Shown here: positions 1-8,020 of the stretch, in pieces
Numbering within the stretch: the first letter of the stretch is position 1
Layout of the letters: every line of letters begins with the position of its first letter
From: Eubacterium sp. CAG:786
GTDB lineage: Bacteria > Bacillota > Clostridia > Oscillospirales > Ruminococcaceae
Assembly: GCA_000432175.1 (NCBI GenBank)
Contig: HF989510.1
Location: forward strand, 28,657-37,725
DNA length: 9,069 nt
Reading direction: 5' to 3'
Program-made: the position numbers and the translations under genes
Notes under the pieces: generated by a model
Told to the model about the DNA's origin: nothing
The model's database searches: none
Seen by the model: the letters and a program-made list of their open reading frames with translations, nothing else

Positions 1-569
1 TGAACCGCTGGAGAAGAGGGCTTTTCGTCTAATTTCATGCTCCAGAGCGTATCAAGGGTTTCGCTGCCGAGGTCAACGCACACAAATTCATAGCCGTCGT
101 CAAGCTGCACTGAGGTGTAGCCCATGCCGTCGATCATCGCGCAGTCAGCCGAAATGCTGCCGTCGAACGTGCGCGAAGCTTTTAGCTTGAGATCGTCCGC
201 GTCGATAAGGCACAGACCGTTAAGTGTAGGCTGAAGCAGCCTGCTTCCGATGAGTGCGCCGGAATATTCCGTGGAGCATTCCCCGGGGAGTTCCATAGAA
301 TCTGCGACGGCGCCGTCTGTTTCGTTCAGCACTATGAGCGAATTTTCTGCCGGCAGGAGTACCTTATTGCCATAAGCCAGCGGAATTCCGCAGCCCTCGC
401 GCTGGATATCTCCCCCCCACTGTATCTGCGTGTATTTGTTGCTGACAGGCGCCGCAGAAGCGGTAATGTACCTGTTCTCTCCGCTGAAACCAGCGCTTTC
501 AGCTCCGGCAGTCACTCCGGTGAGAAGCAGCACGGACGCTGCAGCTGCTGTAAAAATCTTCTTGTTCGT
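1..569 (-). CDS. Exported PQQ-like beta-propeller protein, N-terminal part, apparent ACG start
   Basis: The reading frame is open from the stop shared with addA to the left edge, about 189 codons, and the gene continues outside the window. The N-terminus (NKKIFTAAAASVLLL, then small residues and an AGA or ESA cleavage site near residues 23-26) is a typical Sec signal peptide, so the protein should be exported. The mature part shows about three repeats of beta-strand, glycine turn and 'D' loop, for example YGNKVLLPAENSLIVLNETDG, GSRLLQPTLNGLCLIDADDL and GMGYTSVQLDDGYEFVCVDL. These resemble PQQ/WD40-like propeller blades of extracellular clostridial proteins; the ligand is unknown. No ATG, GTG or TTG occurs between the in-frame TGA (579-581) and a GTG at 531-533, and that GTG would remove most of the signal peptide. 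The ACG at 567-569 lies 7 bases after GAGG, so I take it as the start, or as a mutated or misread ATG. An ATT at 570-572 is a less well spaced alternative. The gene is probably the fourth of the operon. Family assignment is moderately sure; function is not known. Confidence 0.72.
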
Positions 570-572
570 AAT

Positions 573-580
573 ATCACCTC
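573..580 (-). promoter_or_regulatory. Ribosome binding site of the propeller gene
   Basis: GAGGTGAT is an eight-base match to the complement of the 16S rRNA 3' end of Firmicutes. It overlaps the addA stop codon (579-581). Seven bases separate GAGG from the ACG at 567-569, which is normal spacing, against four to the ATT at 570-572. This site decides the unusual start call and suggests that translation of this gene is coupled to termination of addA. Confidence 0.75.
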
Positions 581-3500
581 ATAAATAAATTGCTTTGTTC
601 TGCCCGAATGAATACAGCGCCAGCTGCACACTGCCGTTTCTGCATTCCGGCATGAGTATCGGGAGAATTTTTTTATATAAAGCCAGCTGCTTTGAATAAG
701 CAGGGAGCTCGTTTTCAAGGTTCCCGGCGCTGTCGCTCTTGTAGTCCACGACGACTGCAGCGCCGTCCTTTATGAACAGCATGTCAACACGACCCTGAAC
801 TATGGTTGTCCCGCTGCCACCGTCGATTATCTCGCCAGCAGGAAGTTCCGCAAATATTTCATACTCGCGTTCCACCTGCTGTGCCGTCAGCACATTCTGC
901 CCAAGACCGCTCATAAAGAAATTCGCGATACGCCGGACTATATCCTGTTTTCTGCCGTTTTCCAGGCAGAAGATCTCCTCGGGTTTAAGGCGCTGCTTTT
1001 CAGCCAGCATATCGACTGCGTTTTCCACAGCAGCCTCCATATCCTCGTAAGAATACCCGGGTTTCAGCGTTTCAAGCGGGAACAGCTCCATGATATGATG
1101 ATAGGTATTACCTATCAGAATGCCGTTTATCCGTACCCCTGCCATTTCCGGAGTAAGGAACACCGGTTTTTTCAATGTTATTTCGTCGTTTTCTTCCGGC
1201 GGTTCGTCCATGTGTGCCAGTTCCGTTACGCTGAAACGGCTGTGCAGTCCAGCTTCTGACTGATACGGATAGCTTTCAGACAGCATTTTGCTGATTTCTT
1301 CTGCGGTCTGCTCGTCGGCGTCGCCGGTTTCAGGAAGCGCTGCTTCGATGAGTTCCGGCTCTGGCAGGCGTTCGTTAACAAACGATATCTTTACGGGAAC
1401 GCCGTCAAGCGCCAGCGGCTCGCCGGGTGCCGGGGCTGCTCCTGAGTATCTGAGCATGGAGCAAAGTATCCACTTTATGTGAGAATCGCCTGCCAGCGCG
1501 AATTCCGGCGTGAAGCTGTCGGTAACGCATTCCGCAGCTGCTTTTGCAGTGCACTGCCCGATAAGAATCAGCTTTTCCCGCGCGCGCGTCATTGCAACAT
1601 AAAGCAGCCGCAGTTCGTCACCCAGCTGAGCGCAGCCAACTGAGGCAGCAGCGCCGTTGTAGCTTACCGTAGGCAGCCGGAGCCGTCTGTCGATGAGCGT
1701 GTTCTTTAAGCCGATGCCGGTGCGCCTGTCAATGATTACCGGGGATTTTTCATCGTGCAGACCTGTTTCCAGACCCGCAAGGATAACGATCGGCATTTCA
1801 AGTCCCTTGGAAGCATGAAATGTCATTATCTTGACAGCGTCGGCGGCTTCCTGCGGAATAACAGCCTCGTCAAGGCTGCCGGAATTTGCCCTCACGGCGT
1901 CGGTATATCGCAGGAAGTCGTTCAGCGTGCCGCCTCCGGAATTCTCGAAATCCGCAGTGTATTTCAGCAGAAGCCGGATATTGGCGAGTTTTCTGTCACC
2001 GCGCTCATAGGTCGAGATAACGGAAAAGAAATCGGTGCCGTCGTAAATCCTGCGTATCAGGCGTTCTACGGAGTTGTTTGCCGCAAAGCTCCTGAATTCG
2101 CTTATGTCGTTCGCAAATGAAGCGCATTTTTCATACGGTACTCGTACCAGCCCTGATTTTTCAAGCTTCTCGATAACATCGACGGCGCTGTCTGAAAGTT
2201 CCGGCTGCGCCATGGGACTTCCACCGGCGCATGCCACGCAGCAGAAGAGCGATTGCTTGCCAAAGCTGTCGTAGAGCGGTTTCAGGTCGGTTCCACTTTT
2301 GCCCAGTGCGTCAACGTCATATCCAAGCACGCCGAGCCTTGCAAGGGAAATCTCCTCAGCAGTCATGCCATAAAGCGGCGACATGATAACTGACAGTAGT
2401 TCCTCGTCAAGCTGCGGATTGTCGATGATTTTCAGGTAGCTGAGTATCAGGTTTATCTCGTCTGCGGAAAGATAGCTGCTGCCGCCGCTTGCCGCCACCG
2501 GTATTCCCAGCTTTTCAAGTTCCGAGCGGTAATCTGCGAAATGCGTTTTCGACCGCAGAAGTATCGCGAAATCTCCCCAGGTGCAGGGGCGCGTATTTTC
2601 ATCGTCAAGTTTTACCGGGAACCTTTCCTGCGCCATTTTCCGTATCAGCGAGGCGGTGAAGCGCGCTTCCGCTACCGGGTTTGTGGCTTCCAGACGTAGT
2701 TCGTCCGACTGCTCGTCGGTTTCGTCGGAATTTCCGGACGGCTTTTCGCGGGCGGGGAAGTCCAGCAGGTACATTTCTGTTGAATAGTCTGCGTCGCTGT
2801 CAGGGTATTTTGCGCCCTTTGCCAGCTGGTTGTTGTCGGAATAGTCCACCTCGCCGTATTTACGGGTCATAACTCCTTCAAACATAGCGTTGACGGAATT
2901 TATAACGCTTTCCCGGCTGCGGAAATTCCTGTTCAGCGGGAGTTTCTCATAACCGCTGCCAGGCATGCAGCAGCGCGCCATTATCTCAGGATTACCCCCG
3001 CGGAATGCGTATATGGACTGCTTGATATCGCCAACGAAAAACAGGTTGCCCTCATCGCGGGAGATAAGCCTGAATATCTCAAACTGCAGGTCGTTCGTAT
3101 CCTGGAATTCATCAAGGATAATGCACTGGTATCTTTTGGAAAGTTCCCCGCGCAGACTGGAATTGTCATCTCTGAGTTTGTTCAGCAGCATTCTCTCGCA
3201 GTCCGCGAAATCCACCACGCCTGCTTTTCTTTTGAGCGTCGTGAATTCCAGCTGCAGGCGACGGACAAGCATGATAAGCCCGGTTACTGCCATCTGCTGC
3301 GGGACTATTTCATTCCGCACTATTTCCGTAGAATACCCGCAGCCATCGCGGATATCTGCGCAGTACTTCTGAATGCGCTTGCGCACCGCGTCAACGTCGG
3401 CTTTCATCTGCTTGTAATCAGGGTTGTTGCGGGGAATTCCACTGCGGCTGAACACGCCGAATGTAAGATTCGGGCATTCGCTGCTGAACACCTCGAAATC

Positions 3501-4424
3501 CGCGACTGCGGGGGCTTTTTCATCGGGGAAGGCTTTATCGAACGCGGAAAGAAGCGTTTCCACTGCGCACTTATCCACTTCGAATACCGACTGAAACCTG
3601 TCGTAGAAGCTTTCGTCAGCCTGTTCGCAGATACCCTCATATCTCCTGAGGCATGCGGAAAGAAGCCTGCACTGTCGCCGCAGGTCGCTGACGATGACCG
3701 GAAGAAAGCGCTTTTCCATCTCGTCAACGCTGCTGAATACCGAAGCGCAGCCGTCGAGCCATTCATCGCTGTCGGCAAGCGACGTCGATTTCAGGTAGAC
3801 TGCCGTTACAGCCTCGCGAAGCTTTGCGTCGGTGCTGAATGAGAACGATTTGTGGAGAAGTTCCCGGGCATTTTTCCCAAGTTCCGCACGGTCGGTTTCA
3901 GTGAATTTTCCACCAAAGCCAGAATAAACGTCAGGGAAATCACTGACGAAATCTTCCGAATAAAAGTACTCCATAGCGTTGTCGAGAGCGTTCTGGCGCA
4001 TTATCAGACCCTTGCTTTCCTCGACTATCGAGAAATTTACGGGCAGGTCGAAAAGTTCCGCATTCTCGCGGAGTACGCCGAGGCAGAACGAGTTTATCGT
4101 GCTTATCACCGAGCTGCGGAATTTTATCAGCTGCTCCCGGGAAACGGAATTCTCCTCGCGGCTGCGGGAAGCCTCGTCGATGGCACGGGTCATTCTGGTG
4201 CGGAATTCGTCTGCCGCATTCCTGGTGAATGTGAGTATCGCGAATTTATCAGCGCTCACCGGGAGAATATCTCGCTCGGGGTCGCCCTTTATCAGCCGGA
4301 CAACGCGCTCGACGAGCAGCGCAGTCTTTCCGCTTCCCGCAGCTGCAGTAACGCACGCAGAGCGGTCAGACGGAAAGCCTATCGCCGCTTCCTGCTCATC
4401 TGTCCATTTAATTGCTTTGCTCAT
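579..4424 (-). CDS. addA: AddA, helicase-nuclease subunit of AddAB
   Basis: AddA is the ATP-driven 3'-5' motor and one of two nucleases of AddAB, the cytoplasmic enzyme that unwinds and resects double-strand breaks and prepares 3' single strands for RecA. All SF1A helicase motifs are present: Walker A AAAGSGKT (27-34), motif Ia LTFTRNAADEF (64-74), Walker B LDEFQD (437-442), motif III FVGDIKQSIYAFRGG (463-477), motif IV LNRNFRS (497-503), motif V MTFHASKGLE (867-876) and motif VI LYVAMTRARE (941-950). The C-terminal RecB-type nuclease is complete: H1109, D1214 in GRVD, D1227 and K1229 in VVDYKS, Q1246 and Y1250 in QLALY. The length, 1281 aa, is close to the roughly 1230 of Bacillus subtilis AddA. 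An acidic stretch at 561-577 is probably a flexible linker. The ATG has AGGAG six bases upstream. The gene lies 14 bases after addB and its stop overlaps the next ribosome binding site. Nothing suggests inactivation. Confidence 0.98.
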   Translation of the reverse strand: MSKAIKWTDEQEAAIGFPSDRSACVTAAAGSGKTALLVERVVRLIKGDPERDILPVSADKFAILTFTRNAADEFRTRMTRAIDEASRSREENSVSREQLIKFRSSVISTINSFCLGVLRENAELFDLPVNFSIVEESKGLIMRQNALDNAMEYFYSEDFVSDFPDVYSGFGGKFTETDRAELGKNARELLHKSFSFSTDAKLREAVTAVYLKSTSLADSDEWLDGCASVFSSVDEMEKRFLPVIVSDLRRQCRLLSACLRRYEGICEQADESFYDRFQSVFEVDKCAVETLLSAFDKAFPDEKAPAVADFEVFSSECPNLTFGVFSRSGIPRNNPDYKQMKADVDAVRKRIQKYCADIRDGCGYSTEIVRNEIVPQQMAVTGLIMLVRRLQLEFTTLKRKAGVVDFADCERMLLNKLRDDNSSLRGELSKRYQCIILDEFQDTNDLQFEIFRLISRDEGNLFFVGDIKQSIYAFRGGNPEIMARCCMPGSGYEKLPLNRNFRSRESVINSVNAMFEGVMTRKYGEVDYSDNNQLAKGAKYPDSDADYSTEMYLLDFPAREKPSGNSDETDEQSDELRLEATNPVAEARFTASLIRKMAQERFPVKLDDENTRPCTWGDFAILLRSKTHFADYRSELEKLGIPVAASGGSSYLSADEINLILSYLKIIDNPQLDEELLSVIMSPLYGMTAEEISLARLGVLGYDVDALGKSGTDLKPLYDSFGKQSLFCCVACAGGSPMAQPELSDSAVDVIEKLEKSGLVRVPYEKCASFANDISEFRSFAANNSVERLIRRIYDGTDFFSVISTYERGDRKLANIRLLLKYTADFENSGGGTLNDFLRYTDAVRANSGSLDEAVIPQEAADAVKIMTFHASKGLEMPIVILAGLETGLHDEKSPVIIDRRTGIGLKNTLIDRRLRLPTVSYNGAAASVGCAQLGDELRLLYVAMTRAREKLILIGQCTAKAAAECVTDSFTPEFALAGDSHIKWILCSMLRYSGAAPAPGEPLALDGVPVKISFVNERLPEPELIEAALPETGDADEQTAEEISKMLSESYPYQSEAGLHSRFSVTELAHMDEPPEENDEITLKKPVFLTPEMAGVRINGILIGNTYHHIMELFPLETLKPGYSYEDMEAAVENAVDMLAEKQRLKPEEIFCLENGRKQDIVRRIANFFMSGLGQNVLTAQQVEREYEIFAELPAGEIIDGGSGTTIVQGRVDMLFIKDGAAVVVDYKSDSAGNLENELPAYSKQLALYKKILPILMPECRNGSVQLALYSFGQNKAIYL

Positions 4425-4430
4425 ATCGTT

Positions 4431-4435
4431 CTCCT
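4431..4435 (-). promoter_or_regulatory. addA: Ribosome binding site of addA
   Basis: AGGAG stands six bases before the addA ATG (4422-4424), only a few bases beyond the addB stop (4439-4441). It supports this start and reinitiation or coupled translation after addB. Confidence 0.85.
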
Positions 4436-4438
4436 GTT

Positions 4439-7400
4439 TCAGATAAGACTGCCGATAAATCCGTTGTCATCGTCGTCTGCCGGTTTCTTTCTGCGGCGTT
4501 TTGTTTTTGGGGCGATTTCTGGCTTTGCTTCGTCAAGCGGCTTGTTTTCCGGGGATTTTTCAGGTTCTTCGTCAACGCCGATAACACCGAGTTTCCTTTC
4601 GGTCACGCCCTCGTCAACTATCACTCCGTGGCTGTCCTGGTTTCCGCACACGCCCTTATATCTGCAGTAAAGGCAGGAGCGCTGCTGCCCGGCTTTTCCC
4701 TCTTCGGTATATATCGTGGGGACTGCCTGCACATCGCCGTTATAGAGCCTGCGCAGCACGCTTTCCGTCTGGCTGAGTATCTCTTCCCTGAGTTTTCTGA
4801 ACTGCGACGGGGTAGGCTGCGCGTCCTCGCGGGGGTTGAGCTTCTTCTTGCTTATGTCGTCTCCGGGCAGAAGTATCGCGCGTGCGTATCGTTCCGCGAA
4901 CTGTTCCATTTCCGCGCGGGTGTCGTCGTCCTTTATGCACATTCCGCTGGGGTAATGTCCCTTTGTCAGCAGCGCGAGAAGTCCCGCGGGGGTGCTGGCT
5001 GCGTCGGTCATTCGCGCGGTGAGGTAGCTCACGCCGCCCGGCGTCACCTGCGGATTTGCGTCAGTCAGCGCAATGAGATACACCAGCATCTGGGTATTCA
5101 CACCATATAACGCATTTGACAGCTTGAACGCATGCCCTCCGGTCTTGTAATCCACGATCCTGATATATTCGTTTCCACCCTCGCTGCGGAACATATCCGC
5201 ACGGTCAACGATACCCGTTATTGCAACGGTGATACGGTCGTTCACCTTTATCCTGAGCGGCGCAACTGAAAGAGAGTTCGTCTTTAGCGGTAGCGGCTCC
5301 GGGTGGTCGCTGAGGTCGTCCAGCGTGATCTGTTCCCCGGTCTGTTCATCGTTTATCTTTGGAAGCTCTGCCTTGTTTCCGTCGCTGAACTGCAGTTCGA
5401 ACAGCACCGGTCTGTATTCACGGCTGCGGAACTCGTTCTGCAGTATCACCAGCAGATCTGCGCAGCTGGTGGCAAGTCCGTTGTACATATAGTTGAACGC
5501 CAGCGTGCGGTTCTCGCTGCCGCCCATGTGGAGGTCTGCGTATTCCTGCAGATATTTTGACGAGATGTCGGTCAGCTGTTCCCGCGTCAGCCGGAAGAAC
5601 TCCTTCATTCTGGTGCAGTATTCCGAAAGCGTTTTTTCGAGAACGTAGTGCACCGCGCTGCCGACTTCGGAATTAGCGGCATTCAGCGTGCGCCGCTCCC
5701 TGACTTTCAGACCGTACTTGCAGAAGTACTCAAACCTGCATTTGTTAAGTCCCTCAAGCTTGGTCGCGGAAACACGATTACCCCGGAACAGCTTTTCTGC
5801 AGTATCTGGGGATAGTCTGTGACGGTAAGCGGCAGGGCGTTCTAGCACGAGCCTTTCAAGGCGCTTTGCGTAGCTTCCGTCGCCGGAAAGTTCCAGTGCG
5901 CGTTTCAGCGTGCTCCTGCGGCGGGCGTCCTTGTCGCCGAAGAGCGAAGCGTACCTTGCCCTGAGGGAATTCGCGGTACGGCAGTAGAATGCATCGCCGA
6001 AGCGCGCTTCATCTCCTGCGTATTCCTCGTGTATCTGCGGGAAAAGCTCCAGCAGGTCGTTTATAACTTCCGACCGTGTGAGCGTATCGCATGCCGTGCT
6101 GAGCGACGGGTAAGTGAGGTACAGCCTGTCGGAAGCGAGCGTCATCGCACGGTAAGCCTGATAGCGGTTGTAGTGATACCGCTCCTCCTGCTTCATGCTT
6201 ATCTTTATGTCGCTGTCGCCGAGCAATTCCGCTTCATATTCAGAGAAAAGCCCGCAGCCGCTGCTTTCATCGGGGAACATTCCGTAGCATGCGCCGGCTA
6301 TGAAAGCCGCTTTGATGTTGTCTGCCCTTGTTCTCCCCGTGTCGCCCAGAATAACGCAGTCCACCAGCTGCGGCGGCTTTGCAAGTTCGGCCTGGGAACA
6401 TATGTCGCGGAAAAGCGCATAATAGTCTCCGACGGATATTTCCTCGTCTGAAAGAGCCGAGTGAATAGCTTCAAATATGGAAACCAGTATATCCCACAGC
6501 GCAGAGCCGCCATTTTCTGAGGAAAGCACTGCCTGTTCTATTCCGGTTTCTGTGAAAAGGAAACTGCAGATACGTTCGCTGAGCCATGCGCCGGTGCACT
6601 CATGGGCTTTGGATTTTTCACGTATATCGTCGCGCAGCTGCATTACGGGAACTATCGCGGCAATGCGTACCTGCTCGGCGCGCTCAGCCTGTGCGCAGTC
6701 CTCCTTGCTCATCTTGTCCGTTGTGAACTCAGACTGCAGCTGGTCGCCGTGAAGCTGCCAGCGGAAGATATACCCGTCAAAGCTGTCTATATCTGCCAGC
6801 GAAAGCGCCCTGAATTCCCCCTTGTCGCCCCTGACGCGCAGAAAGCTGCTGCGGACATAGCTGAGCAGATTTTCCGCACTGGGCTCGTCGAGCGCTTTCA
6901 GCAGGGAAAGTATCAGGTTTGTGAGCGGGGCGTTGAGTATCACCTCGGGAATATCGCAGAAAAGAGGTATCTCATATTTTGCGAATGAGCTCTCAGCCGG
7001 CGTGCGGTGTTCAGCCGGAGTGGAGCACAGCACTGCAATTTCGCCATAGCGGTAGCCCTCCTCGCTGACGAGCCTTTTTATCTCAGCGGCAATGAAGTCC
7101 ATCTCGCCGTATACATCGTCGGCGCGTATCACTCTCACGCTGGACATATCAGCTTCAGGGTCGGGAGTGTTGCTCCAGATATGCTCCGAAGCCCTTACTA
7201 TGCCCGTTGCCATGCCGCGTGTGTTTTCGCATATCGGTTCGGGTATCCCGTCCTCACCGGAAAGTGCGTCTATATCCGCAGAAATCGTGCGGAAAATATC
7301 GCGCTCGTCGTTTTTGTCGCACACGAAAGCAAAGCACGCATAATCCGCGCGCTCCGATACTGTTTTCAGCAGCATCAGCTGACTGCCGGAAAATGAATTG

Positions 7401-8020
7401 AACCCGTCAACGAAAATCTGTTTCCCGGAGCACCAGTCATATCGCGAGGCGTAATCAGCCGCGCGCATGGTCACGTCCAGCTTGTCGGTGTAGTGGTTGG
7501 AAAGTATCTGGTCGTATTCCGTATAAAGCGCGCTGATGTCCTTCAGTTTTGCAAGCAGAGCGGGACTTTCAACCGGGGGCATGTCGCCGAGCAGCTTTTC
7601 GGAGAGCCGTGCTGCGTCTATTCCAGCCGTCTTGAAAAGAGAAACAGTCTGCACCATGCCCGGCGCGAAGCCTGGTTTTCTTGAAATCCTGCCAAGGGTC
7701 GAAAGTTCCACATTGCGGCTGCGGACTGCGCGGTACATTATCACGCTTTTGGTTATGTCGTCTGCGGGCGGGAGTTCCGAGCCGTATCTGTTCACTATTT
7801 CATCGGAAATTCTTGCGATTGTCCTGACGCGTATCCGCTGGAAAAGTTCAGTGTGCCCGCTTTCCGAGCACTTGCGGAAAAGCGCGCGTTCGGTTTCGAA
7901 AACAAACTGGTCGGGGACTATGACAGTAGCCTCACAGCCGCTCCCGACGGTGCTGATTATTCTGTCGTAAAGCCTGCCGGTGACATCTGCGCAGGCCCTG
8001 CCCGTAATGACTTCTGTCAT
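4439..8020 (-). CDS. addB: AddB, nuclease and iron-sulphur subunit of AddAB
   Basis: AddB partners AddA. In the family it carries an inactivated helicase fold thought to read the Chi sequence, plus a nuclease for the other strand. Seen here: N-terminal strand and VPDQFVFETERAL (35-47), the family motif FIAGACYGMFPDES (573-586), and YNRYQAYRAMTLASDRLYL (617-635), which resembles a motif VI remnant. The RecB-type nuclease has H791 in GSAVHYVLE, D939 in GIVDRAD, D957 and K959 in IVDYKT, and Q977 and Y981 in QMLVY. The iron-sulphur staple is intact: C761, then C1116, C1119 and C1125 (CxxC-x5-C). Two oddities: the Walker A position reads GRACADVT (7-14), without the Gly-Lys of GxxGxGKT; and about 60 residues follow the last cysteine region, with a basic patch KRRRKK and a DDDD run near the end. 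Length 1193 aa is close to the usual 1160-1170. The ATG overlaps the upstream stop as ATGA and has a strong ribosome binding site, so the start is secure. Confidence 0.97.
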   Translation of the reverse strand: MTEVITGRACADVTGRLYDRIISTVGSGCEATVIVPDQFVFETERALFRKCSESGHTELFQRIRVRTIARISDEIVNRYGSELPPADDITKSVIMYRAVRSRNVELSTLGRISRKPGFAPGMVQTVSLFKTAGIDAARLSEKLLGDMPPVESPALLAKLKDISALYTEYDQILSNHYTDKLDVTMRAADYASRYDWCSGKQIFVDGFNSFSGSQLMLLKTVSERADYACFAFVCDKNDERDIFRTISADIDALSGEDGIPEPICENTRGMATGIVRASEHIWSNTPDPEADMSSVRVIRADDVYGEMDFIAAEIKRLVSEEGYRYGEIAVLCSTPAEHRTPAESSFAKYEIPLFCDIPEVILNAPLTNLILSLLKALDEPSAENLLSYVRSSFLRVRGDKGEFRALSLADIDSFDGYIFRWQLHGDQLQSEFTTDKMSKEDCAQAERAEQVRIAAIVPVMQLRDDIREKSKAHECTGAWLSERICSFLFTETGIEQAVLSSENGGSALWDILVSIFEAIHSALSDEEISVGDYYALFRDICSQAELAKPPQLVDCVILGDTGRTRADNIKAAFIAGACYGMFPDESSGCGLFSEYEAELLGDSDIKISMKQEERYHYNRYQAYRAMTLASDRLYLTYPSLSTACDTLTRSEVINDLLELFPQIHEEYAGDEARFGDAFYCRTANSLRARYASLFGDKDARRRSTLKRALELSGDGSYAKRLERLVLERPAAYRHRLSPDTAEKLFRGNRVSATKLEGLNKCRFEYFCKYGLKVRERRTLNAANSEVGSAVHYVLEKTLSEYCTRMKEFFRLTREQLTDISSKYLQEYADLHMGGSENRTLAFNYMYNGLATSCADLLVILQNEFRSREYRPVLFELQFSDGNKAELPKINDEQTGEQITLDDLSDHPEPLPLKTNSLSVAPLRIKVNDRITVAITGIVDRADMFRSEGGNEYIRIVDYKTGGHAFKLSNALYGVNTQMLVYLIALTDANPQVTPGGVSYLTARMTDAASTPAGLLALLTKGHYPSGMCIKDDDTRAEMEQFAERYARAILLPGDDISKKKLNPREDAQPTPSQFRKLREEILSQTESVLRRLYNGDVQAVPTIYTEEGKAGQQRSCLYCRYKGVCGNQDSHGVIVDEGVTERKLGVIGVDEEPEKSPENKPLDEAKPEIAPKTKRRRKKPADDDDNGFIGSLI

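Noticed and set aside
412..418. G7 tract in the propeller gene as a possible frameshift or phase-variable site
   Set aside because: The frame is continuous through it, with matching protein on both sides (IQWGGDIQ), so there is no sign of a frameshift here.
3852..4670. A 272-codon plus-strand open frame opposite the start of addA and the end of addB
   Set aside because: It lies antisense to two strongly recognised genes, crosses their junction, and its protein is low-complexity sequence rich in serine and arginine with no recognisable motif. It is a shadow of the GC-rich coding strand.
4412..5110. A 232-codon plus-strand open frame opposite the end of addB
   Set aside because: It has no recognisable domain and is antisense to the conserved cluster region of addB. 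Its composition fits a reverse-complement shadow.
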